Below, piece by piece: positions 1 through 5,225 of a stretch of 6,166 nt of DNA. This stretch comes from Frankia sp. GTDB taxonomy: Bacteria > Actinomycetota > Actinomycetes > Frankiales > Frankiaceae. Numbering within the stretch: the first letter of the stretch is position 1; every line of letters begins with the position of its first letter. A program made the position numbers and the translations under genes. Under the pieces are notes generated by a model. The model ran no database searches. It saw only the letters and a list, made by a program, of their open reading frames with translations, and had not been told where the DNA came from. The stretch lies in NCBI GenBank assembly GCA_019689615.1, contig JADGHD010000316.1, forward strand, positions 1 to 6,166, in the 5' to 3' direction.

Positions 1-66
1 GTAGGACCCCAGGGCGCGGGACAGGGGCCGAGGGGAATCGGGGATGGCGCGCAGGGCGGGGCGGTG

Positions 67-795
67 TCAGGACAACGCCGAGGCTTTGCCGGCGCCGAGG
101 TAGGCCGCTTCCAGAGCGCCGCGGTCCGCTGCGAGCTCGGCGGCGGGCCCGCTGCGCACCACATCGCCGTGCACGAGCACGACGGCACGGTCCGACACCT
201 CGAGCGCGAGCTGCACGTGCTGCTCGACCAGTACGACCACCGCCCCGGTCTCGTCGGCGATGCGCCGGACCACCGGAAGCAGCCCTTCGACGACCACCGG
301 CGCCAGACCCATACTCATCTCGTCGATGAGCAGGACCCGCGGCTTCTGCACGAGCGCCCGTCCTACGGCGAGCATCTGCTGCTCACCGCCGGACAGCGCC
401 CCGGCGGGCAGGTCGAGACGCGACGCGAGTGCCGGGAACAGGTCAAGCACCTCGTCGAGGGTGTGACCGCCCCGGCGGCTGGCGACTGCCAGGTTGTCGC
501 GGACCGACAGGGTCGAGAACAGCGATCGGTCGTCGGGGACGAGCACGATGCCGGCCCGGTTGGCCGCGGCGGGCCGGCCGGATGGCAGCAGCCTGCCGCC
601 GACGAGCACCTCACCGCGGAGCCGTGGCAGCAGCCCGGCGAGCGTGAGCATCAGCGTCGTCTTGCCGGCACCGTTCGGGCCGAGCAGGCCGACCACGGTG
701 CCGGCATCTGCCACCAGGTCGAACGAGCGGAGCACGCGGACCGCACCGTAGCCGGCCGCGAGTCCCCGGACATCCAGCAGCGGACCGCCGCTCAT
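67..795 (-). CDS. livF: LivF-type ABC transporter ATP-binding protein
   Basis: This 242-residue cytoplasmic ATPase is the second nucleotide-binding subunit of a HAAT (Liv)-type importer and should pair with the LivG domain of the upstream fusion protein. Visible motifs are Walker A GPNGAGKT (39-46), the signature LSGGEQQ (134-140), Walker B VLLIDE (154-159) followed by MSMGLAP, and VEQ (190-192), where Gln replaces the H-loop His as in E. coli LivF. The C-terminal AAYLG is also typical. E. coli LivF is 237 residues, so the length is complete. The ATG at 795 is chosen because AGGAGG stands seven bases upstream and homology begins at once; a longer in-frame reading back to about 1080 would add 95 Arg/Pro-rich residues and overlap the upstream gene. 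The ATG overlaps the upstream stop as ATGA, suggesting translational coupling. Odd points are VPDDR in place of the usual VPEGR, and Met in place of Pro after Walker B. The transported substrate is not shown by sequence and may not be an amino acid. Confidence 0.93.
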   Translation of the reverse strand: MSGGPLLDVRGLAAGYGAVRVLRSFDLVADAGTVVGLLGPNGAGKTTLMLTLAGLLPRLRGEVLVGGRLLPSGRPAAANRAGIVLVPDDRSLFSTLSVRDNLAVASRRGGHTLDEVLDLFPALASRLDLPAGALSGGEQQMLAVGRALVQKPRVLLIDEMSMGLAPVVVEGLLPVVRRIADETGAVVVLVEQHVQLALEVSDRAVVLVHGDVVRSGPAAELAADRGALEAAYLGAGKASALS

Positions 796-3656
796 GCCGT
801 CACCTCCTGCGTACTGGTCCGGCCGTTCTGCTCGTCGCCGCCGGCCGGCAGGCGGCCGGTCCCGGGGTCCTGCGGGCCGATCGCGTGGGTGCTGCCCAGG
901 TAGGCCTCGGCGACCAGGGGGTTGGCGCGTATCTCGGCCGGCGTGCCGTGGGCGATCGCCTTGCCGAAGTTGAGGACGTGGATCTCGTCGCACAGGGTGA
1001 GCACAAGGCTCATGTCGTGCTCGACCATGAGGATGGTGACGCCGCTGTCGCGTACGACTCGCAGTCGCTCGGCCAGCCACCGGCTCTCGGTCGTGTCCAG
1101 GCCGCCAGCTGGCTCATCGAGCAGCAGCACCCGCGGGCGTCCGACCAGGGCCCGCGCGATCGACACCAGCTGGCGCTGCCCCTGGGACAGCTCGCCCGCC
1201 GGCCGCTCGGCGATGTCGGTCAGGCCGAGCAGGTCGAGGGTGCGGGCAAGGTCGTCGTCGCCGCTGCCGTCGCGCCGCCCGGTGGAGGCGGTCAGGCCGA
1301 CGATGACGTTCTCCCGGACGCTGAGGTCATCGTAAAGTTCGATGGCCTGGAAGGTGCGGCCGAGGCCGGCGCGGATGCGCTGGTGCGGGCGCATTGTGCC
1401 CAGGTCGACGCCGCCCAGGCGGACGGTGCCGACCGTGCGGGCGAAGCCGCTGAGTGCGTCGATCGCGGTTGTCTTGCCGGCGCCGTTCGGCCCGATCAGA
1501 CCGACGATGCGCCCGGCGCCGACGTCGAGCGAGACGTCGGCGACCGCGACGACGCCGCCGTAGCGGACGGTGAGGCCGCGCACCGACAGCACGGGGGATG
1601 TCCCGTCGGCCTGGCCCGTGACGGTCACCTTTGGCGCGGAGCCCGAGCGGGACCCGCCCGCACCGGCAGTGCCGGCGGTCTCGGCGGCCGGCGCAGCGAC
1701 GGCGCCAATACCGGCGGGGGCGGGCCGGCTGGCGGCGCGGCGCTTCTCCAGCAGCGCGTGAGCCGGGCCGACGACACCCTCCGGATTGAAGATCACCGTC
1801 ATGACCAGCAGCAGCGCGATCGCGGTCTCGTACCACAGGCCGGTCGAGACCACCTCGCCGACCAGCACGTAGAGGATGCCGTTGACGGCGGTGACACCGG
1901 CGAGCAGGCCACCGGAGATGGAGGTGATACCGGCCAGGTAGGCGGCGCCGAAGAAGGTCAGGCCCAGCATCGCGGTGAACGGGGTGTAGGTGACGTTGCC
2001 CGCCTGGTAGGCCAGCAACGCCCCACCAAGCCCGGCGATGAACGCGCCGATCGCGAACGCGGCGATCTTGATCCGCACGACGTCGACGCCGGCCGCCGAC
2101 GCTAAGCGCTCGTTGGCGCGCACCGCGAGCATCTGTGAGCCGAGCCGGCTGGTGCGCAGCCGGGCGACACCGAGCCCGACCAGTACGAGCACGACCAGGG
2201 CCAGCACGCCGAACCTGGCGCGGGGGAAGTCGGCACCCGCACCGATACCCAGGTCCCATCCGAAGATCTTCGGGGCGGGGACGGCGAGGCCGTCGGAGCT
2301 GACGATGTCGAGGTTGCGGAACCACAGCGCCTCGAGGGCGAACGCGAGCGCGAGCGTCACCACGGCCAGTGTCAGCCCGCGGATGCGCAGCGCCGGCAGC
2401 CCGATGACGACGCCGACGACGGCCGCGCCGAGCGCAGCGAGCAGCGGGGCCAGTGGGAACGGAATGTTCAGGTCCTCGGCGAGCGGGGGCACCAAGAACG
2501 CCGCGACTCCGGCGAGCGGCAGCTGGGCGAGGGTGACCTGGCCCGCATACCCCGTGACCACCACGACCGACAGGGCGATGACCGCGTAGAGCAGCGAGGA
2601 GATCAGCCCGAGGCGCAGCTCGCTGGCCAGGGCGAACAGCCCGGCCAGCACCAGCGCCGCCGGCACCAGGGTCGGGACCAGCAGGTGACGGGGCCGCGGT
2701 GCCCGGCCCAGGTTGGCGACGATGACCGCGCTGCGCCCGGGCAGCGGGCGGGCCCGCACGACGAGGACGACTAAGACCAGCGCGAGCGGGACGAGCTCGG
2801 GCAGCCCGGAGGCGGGCAGCCAGTCGTAGCTGTTCTGCAGGTACTGGGCCTCGGACTGCAGCGCGCCGATGAGGATGCCGGCGACGACCGCGACGACCCC
2901 GTTGCGGAAGCCGCCGGTGACGGCGGCAGCGAGCGCGGGGACCATGAACAGGGTGTAGGAGACCGGGATCAGCGGGACCAGCGGGGCGATCAGGACGCCC
3001 GCGGCGCCGGCGACCGCCGAGCTGATCATCCAGTTGCCGGCCGCGACCCGGTCTGGCGAGATGCCGCTGACGTAGGCGCCCTTCTCGCTCTCGGCGACGG
3101 CCCGGGTGGCAAGGCCAAACCTCGTCGTGCGGAAGGCCGCAGCCAGGACGAGCGCGAGAACGAGCACCGTCAGGGCGAAGTAGACCCGGTCGCTGGAGAT
3201 GCTCAGCGACCCGACGGTCCAAAGCTCCACCGGGAAGATCGGCTGCACCGCGACGAGGTTCGTGCCGAGCTTCGCCGCGATGAGCGCGGTGACCAGCAGC
3301 GAGACGCCGAGCGCCGCGACCGCCTTGGCGACCGGCGGCGCGTTGCGCAACGGCCGGAATACCAGCAGGTGCAGCGCCAGGCCGGACAGTGCTGCGAACA
3401 CGACCGCGGCCAGCAGCGCCGGCCCCAGCGGCCAGCCGCCCCCGATGTCCACCGTGTCGGGCAGACCGGGGACTAGCAGGAGCAGCTCACCGGCCCGTAA
3501 ATGGGCGTACAGGTACGCAGTGATCAGCGCGATGCTGCCGGTCGCGAAGTTGATGACACCGGCACTGCGGTACGTGAGGGTGAGCGCGAGGGCCAGCGCG
3601 CCGAACACCGCCCCGTTCCCGAGTCCGAGAAGCAGGAACCTGATGTGCTCAATCAT
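792..3656 (-). CDS. Fused LivH-LivM-LivG: two HAAT permease domains plus ATPase in one chain
   Basis: A 954-residue inner-membrane protein combines three subunits that are separate in E. coli. Residues 1 to about 305 form a LivH-type permease with NFATG near its start (36-40) and the coupling segment RTTRFG (176-181). Residues about 322-635 form a LivM-type permease with GYAGQVTLAQ (369-378), RTSRLG (501-506) and a typical FNPEGVVGP end (623-631). An Ala/Gly/Pro-rich linker covers about 636-687. Residues 688-922 form a LivG-type ATPase with Walker A GPNGAGKT (722-729), Q-loop RTFQ (767-770), signature LSQGQ (823-827), Walker B LLLDEP (844-849), D-loop GGLD (851-854) and H-loop VEH (878-880). 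A polar tail of about 32 residues follows. All ATPase motifs are intact and no stop interrupts the frame. The ATG at 3656 is chosen because LivH homology starts immediately and GGAGAG lies just upstream; an upstream GTG at 3758 would add 34 residues without permease character. It is followed by livF with a 4-base overlap. Substrate identity is unknown; amino acids, amides, aromatic acids or other carboxylates are possible for this family. Confidence 0.93.
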   Translation of the reverse strand: MIEHIRFLLLGLGNGAVFGALALALTLTYRSAGVINFATGSIALITAYLYAHLRAGELLLLVPGLPDTVDIGGGWPLGPALLAAVVFAALSGLALHLLVFRPLRNAPPVAKAVAALGVSLLVTALIAAKLGTNLVAVQPIFPVELWTVGSLSISSDRVYFALTVLVLALVLAAAFRTTRFGLATRAVAESEKGAYVSGISPDRVAAGNWMISSAVAGAAGVLIAPLVPLIPVSYTLFMVPALAAAVTGGFRNGVVAVVAGILIGALQSEAQYLQNSYDWLPASGLPELVPLALVLVVLVVRARPLPGRSAVIVANLGRAPRPRHLLVPTLVPAALVLAGLFALASELRLGLISSLLYAVIALSVVVVTGYAGQVTLAQLPLAGVAAFLVPPLAEDLNIPFPLAPLLAALGAAVVGVVIGLPALRIRGLTLAVVTLALAFALEALWFRNLDIVSSDGLAVPAPKIFGWDLGIGAGADFPRARFGVLALVVLVLVGLGVARLRTSRLGSQMLAVRANERLASAAGVDVVRIKIAAFAIGAFIAGLGGALLAYQAGNVTYTPFTAMLGLTFFGAAYLAGITSISGGLLAGVTAVNGILYVLVGEVVSTGLWYETAIALLLVMTVIFNPEGVVGPAHALLEKRRAASRPAPAGIGAVAAPAAETAGTAGAGGSRSGSAPKVTVTGQADGTSPVLSVRGLTVRYGGVVAVADVSLDVGAGRIVGLIGPNGAGKTTAIDALSGFARTVGTVRLGGVDLGTMRPHQRIRAGLGRTFQAIELYDDLSVRENVIVGLTASTGRRDGSGDDDLARTLDLLGLTDIAERPAGELSQGQRQLVSIARALVGRPRVLLLDEPAGGLDTTESRWLAERLRVVRDSGVTILMVEHDMSLVLTLCDEIHVLNFGKAIAHGTPAEIRANPLVAEAYLGSTHAIGPQDPGTGRLPAGGDEQNGRTSTQEVTA
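803..808 (-). promoter_or_regulatory. Shine-Dalgarno site of livF inside the end of the fusion gene
   Basis: The minus strand reads AGGAGG seven bases before the ATG at 795. The site lies inside the last codons of the upstream gene (CAG GAG GTG ACG GCA TGA, Gln-Glu-Val-Thr-Ala-stop), so the same bases encode the upstream C-terminus and the downstream translation signal. This fixes the livF start and supports coupled translation. Confidence 0.85.
1596..1751 (-). other. Ala/Gly/Pro-rich interdomain linker between LivM and LivG parts
   Basis: This segment encodes residues 636-687 of the fusion protein. It begins with the charged run EKRR (637-640), which probably sits on the cytoplasmic face after the last LivM helix, and continues as a low-complexity Ala/Gly/Pro/Ser/Thr stretch up to the first beta strand of the ATPase (VLSVRGL, 689-695). 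It looks like a flexible tether. The absence of any stop, or of a ribosome-binding site followed by a start for an independent LivG, supports a genuine fusion. Confidence 0.75.
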
Positions 3657-3659
3657 GAT

Positions 3660-3665
3660 CTCTCC
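3660..3665 (-). promoter_or_regulatory. Shine-Dalgarno site of the livHMG fusion gene
   Basis: The minus strand reads GGAGAG followed by ATC and then the ATG at 3656. The core GGAG is five bases from the start codon. It supports MIEHIRF as the N-terminus instead of the upstream in-frame GTG at 3758 or ATG at 3713. Confidence 0.7.
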
Positions 3666-3731
3666 GGTTGATCGTTCCGGGCACGTGGGACGGCGATGAC
3701 GCAGGCGGACCATGAGCGAGGCGCCTTGGGG

Positions 3732-3751
3732 CCGGCTGGCGAGCGAGCCGG
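3732..3751 (-). other. GC-rich hairpin in the presumed leader of livHMG
   Basis: CCGGCT (3732-3737) and AGCCGG (3746-3751) form a perfect 6-base-pair stem around an 8-base loop, and flanking GG/CC bases could lengthen it with a small bulge. If the promoter near 3789-3816 is used, this hairpin lies in the 5' leader of the transporter mRNA. No run of U follows in the minus-strand RNA, so it is not a standard intrinsic terminator. In such GC-rich DNA a stem of this size could occur by chance. Confidence 0.3.
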
Positions 3752-3788
3752 AGGCCACCGGCCCGCAAGAGGGAATCTAGTTGGATGA

Positions 3789-3816
3789 ATTTTTCTTACT
3801 TCACTGTTGCTGTCAA
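3789..3816 (-). promoter_or_regulatory. Candidate promoter for the livHMG-livF operon
   Basis: The minus strand carries TTGACA (3816-3811), an exact match to the bacterial -35 consensus, then 16 bases and AAAAAT (3794-3789), a 4-of-6 match to the -10 consensus. It lies in the most AT-rich stretch between the dehydrogenase and transporter genes (26 of 40 bases A/T at 3781-3820). Transcription from here would give a leader of roughly 120-130 bases. The -10 match is weak and actinobacterial promoters are loose, so this is a prediction only. Confidence 0.45.
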
Positions 3817-3818
3817 CA
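3805..3818. promoter_or_regulatory. Inverted repeat overlapping the -35 box (candidate operator)
   Basis: TGTTG (3805-3809) and CAACA (3814-3818) form a perfect 5-4-5 inverted repeat centred on the TTGACA box of the candidate transporter promoter. A dimeric repressor such as a TetR- or GntR-family protein bound here would block RNA polymerase. No regulator gene is present in the window, and a 5-base arm may arise by chance. Confidence 0.3.
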
Positions 3819-3840
3819 CATCGGTTCCACGGCAACCCCA

Positions 3841-3854
3841 CGGCCACCCGGCCG
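3841..3854 (-). terminator. Small GC hairpin just after the dehydrogenase stop codon
   Basis: CGGCC (3841-3845) and GGCCG (3850-3854) form a perfect 5-base-pair stem with a 4-base loop, starting three bases beyond the stop codon of the minus-strand acyl-CoA dehydrogenase. There is no U tract, so if it acts at all it would be a weak, non-canonical terminator or a 3'-end stabiliser. It separates the dehydrogenase gene from the candidate promoter of the transporter. Confidence 0.25.
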
Positions 3855-3857
3855 ACG

Positions 3858-5084
3858 TCAGGGCCGCAGCTCGCGAGGCAGGCCCAGCACCCGCTCCGCG
3901 AGGATGGTGCGCTGCACCTCGGAGGTCCCGGCGTAGATCGTTCCCGCCCGGGCGTTCAGCGAGACCTCCCACCAGCTGCGCGAGGACGCCGGGTCAGCGC
4001 CCGGGTCGTCGGTGCGCATCGGCCTCGACGGGCCCCTGCCGGTCAGGACCATCCCGTCGAGGCCCTCGATATCCAGGGCGAGCTGAGTGACCTCGCGGTG
4101 GTACTCGCTCCAGTAGAGCTTGGAGACCGACGACGCGGCCCCCAGCTCACCGCCGGCCAGGACGTCGGACAGGATCCGGTAGCCGAGGAAGCGCATTACC
4201 TCGACCCGGGCTCGGCAGTAGGCGAGCCGGCGGCGCACGGCCGGGTCCGCAGTCGCGCCCCGCCGCCGGGCGAGCTCCACCAGCCGGTCGAGTTCGGCCC
4301 GGAACAGGATCGGGTTCGTCGCCGCCTCTTCGCCGCGCTCGAATGTCAGCAGGGTGGAGGCGACCTTCCAGCCGTCGCCGGGCTTGCCGACGACGGCCTC
4401 CGCCGGGATGCGCACGTCGGTGAAGAAGACCTCGCAGAAGTCGGTGCCGCCGGTCATGTGCCGGATCGGGCGGACCTCGATGCCGGGCCGGTCCAGCGGC
4501 ACGAGCAGGAACGACAGCCCGCGGTGACGGGGCGCGTCCGGGTCGGTGCGGGCGAGCACGAAGATCCCGGTGCTGCGGTCCGCGCCCGACGTCCAGATCT
4601 TCTGTCCGTTGATCACCCACTCGTCGCCGTCGAGGCGCGCACGGGTCGCCACCGACGCGAGGTCGGACCCCGCGCCCGGCTCGGAGAACCCCTGGCACCA
4701 GCGCTGCTCGCCGGACAGCAGCGCCGGGAGGATCTGCCGCTTCTGCCGCTCGGTCCCGTAGCGCAGCAGGGTGTTGCCCAGCATCTTCAGGCCGGTGGAG
4801 TCCTGCGGCTGCACGCCGAACGGCACGCCGGCCCGGGTCAACTCCTCGACCAGCGCAACCTGGTGCAGCGTCGTCAGCCCGCGGCCGCCGTACTCGACCG
4901 GCCAGGCGACCCCGAGCAGTCCTCGCCTGTACAGCGTCTGCCGCCACTGCTGGACGAACGCCCTGCTGGCCGCCGGGTCCTGGATCGCGCCGATGCCCCG
5001 CCAGTCCTCCGGCAGCTCCTCGGCGAGCACCGCCCCGACCTCGGCCCGGAACTCCTCCACGTCGGCGGGATACGTCGTGTCCAT
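3858..5084 (-). CDS. Acyl-CoA dehydrogenase, FadE-like, candidate catalytic subunit
   Basis: This 408-residue FAD enzyme is predicted to introduce an alpha-beta double bond into an acyl-CoA. Visible are an N-terminal helical domain with WPVEYGGRG (61-69), the flavin/substrate loop GFSEPGAGSDLAS (132-144), WVINGQKIWTSGA (156-168) in the beta domain, and a C-terminal helical domain ending IYAGTSEVQRTILAERVLG (383-401). Ala385 occupies the place of the medium-chain-type catalytic Glu. Glu249, in TFERG (247-251), fits the isovaleryl-CoA-dehydrogenase-type position used by the catalytic subunit of heteromeric FadE26/ChsE4-like enzymes. Length and motifs are complete. The ATG at 5084 has GGAGGT four bases upstream. 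It is divergent from a second dehydrogenase across a 141-base spacer and lies upstream of the transporter operon on the same strand. Family assignment is firm; the substrate (steroid side chain, dicarboxylate, branched or aromatic acyl-CoA) cannot be told from sequence. Confidence 0.93.
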   Translation of the reverse strand: MDTTYPADVEEFRAEVGAVLAEELPEDWRGIGAIQDPAASRAFVQQWRQTLYRRGLLGVAWPVEYGGRGLTTLHQVALVEELTRAGVPFGVQPQDSTGLKMLGNTLLRYGTERQKRQILPALLSGEQRWCQGFSEPGAGSDLASVATRARLDGDEWVINGQKIWTSGADRSTGIFVLARTDPDAPRHRGLSFLLVPLDRPGIEVRPIRHMTGGTDFCEVFFTDVRIPAEAVVGKPGDGWKVASTLLTFERGEEAATNPILFRAELDRLVELARRRGATADPAVRRRLAYCRARVEVMRFLGYRILSDVLAGGELGAASSVSKLYWSEYHREVTQLALDIEGLDGMVLTGRGPSRPMRTDDPGADPASSRSWWEVSLNARAGTIYAGTSEVQRTILAERVLGLPRELRP

Positions 5085-5087
5085 CCG

Positions 5088-5093
5088 ACCTCC
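5088..5093 (-). promoter_or_regulatory. Shine-Dalgarno site of the minus-strand acyl-CoA dehydrogenase
   Basis: The minus strand reads GGAGGT four bases before the ATG at 5084. It supports the start MDTTYPADVEEF and not the further upstream starts of overlapping frames. Confidence 0.75.
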
Positions 5094-5097
5094 GTCC

Positions 5098-5119
5098 AGA
5101 AATTAGATAAACTATTTCT
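5098..5119. promoter_or_regulatory. Inverted repeat in the divergent spacer (candidate operator)
   Basis: AGAAAT (5098-5103) and ATTTCT (5114-5119) are perfect 6-base inverted arms separated by 10 bases, so the arm centres are 16 bases apart. The site begins 14 bases upstream of the dehydrogenase ATG at 5084 and lies within the AT-rich core of the spacer, where a bound dimer could affect both divergent genes. A nested shorter pair, GATA (5106-5109) and TATC (5119-5122), overlaps it. It does not match the KstR or KstR2 steroid-regulator motifs as I recall them. AT-rich arms raise the chance of coincidence. Confidence 0.35.
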
Positions 5120-5142
5120 ATCATCTCGTACCTTCAGATCAA
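5115..5142 (-). promoter_or_regulatory. Weak promoter candidate for the minus-strand dehydrogenase
   Basis: The minus strand reads TTGATC (5142-5137), a 4-of-6 match to the -35 consensus, then 16 bases and TAGAAA (5120-5115), a 4-of-6 match to the -10 consensus. It lies in an AT-rich island (34 of 50 bases A/T at 5101-5150) that stands out sharply from its surroundings. On the plus strand TATCAT (5119-5124) is a 5-of-6 match to a -10 box for the divergent gene, but no convincing -35 precedes it. Confidence 0.3.
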
Positions 5143-5213
5143 TCATCCTCCGGCCGTCCGAGCAGTCAGCCGGTCGAGACGCGAGGCATGCTTCCGCGGA
5201 CGCGAAAAGATCA

Positions 5214-5220
5214 GAGGGAG
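5214..5220 (+). promoter_or_regulatory. Shine-Dalgarno site of the plus-strand acyl-CoA dehydrogenase
   Basis: GAGGGAG ends five bases before the GTG at 5226. It decides a GTG start; reading back through the spacer in this frame I find no other ATG or GTG. Confidence 0.7.
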
Positions 5221-5225
5221 ACCTT

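Noticed and set aside
1..66. Possible intrinsic terminator after livF
   Set aside because: The stretch has G and C runs but I find no clear stem followed by a U tract in the minus-strand RNA.
64..903. Plus-strand open frame of 279 codons opposite livF
   Set aside because: It has no domain or convincing ribosome-binding site, and the opposite strand encodes a complete ABC ATPase.
796..1080. N-terminal extension of LivF by 95 residues from an upstream GTG
   Set aside because: The extension is Arg/Pro-rich and lies inside the LivG coding region in a different frame; the ATG at 795 has a strong ribosome-binding site.
885..2105. Long plus-strand open frame of 406 codons antisense to the fusion gene
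   Set aside because: It is Gly/Ala/Asp/Arg/Gln-rich with no recognisable domain and lies wholly opposite the conserved LivM and LivG domains. Long antisense frames are expected in high-GC DNA.
1327..3222. Minus-strand open frame of 631 codons in another frame of the fusion gene
   Set aside because: The product is an Arg/Pro/Gly/Ala-rich low-complexity string, while the other frame gives clear LivH, LivM and LivG homology.
3657..3758. N-terminal extension of the fusion protein from the upstream GTG
   Set aside because: The extra 34 residues are polar and Arg/Pro-rich without permease similarity, no good ribosome-binding site precedes the GTG, and the ATG at 3656 has one.
3827..3844. Two copies of CCACGGC eleven bases apart
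   Set aside because: They are too short and too GC-rich to separate from chance, and no function is suggested by their position.
4147..5124. Minus-strand open frame of 325 codons overlapping the first dehydrogenase
   Set aside because: It is a shifted, Arg/Gly/Pro-rich reading of the same DNA; the 408-residue frame carries all acyl-CoA dehydrogenase motifs.
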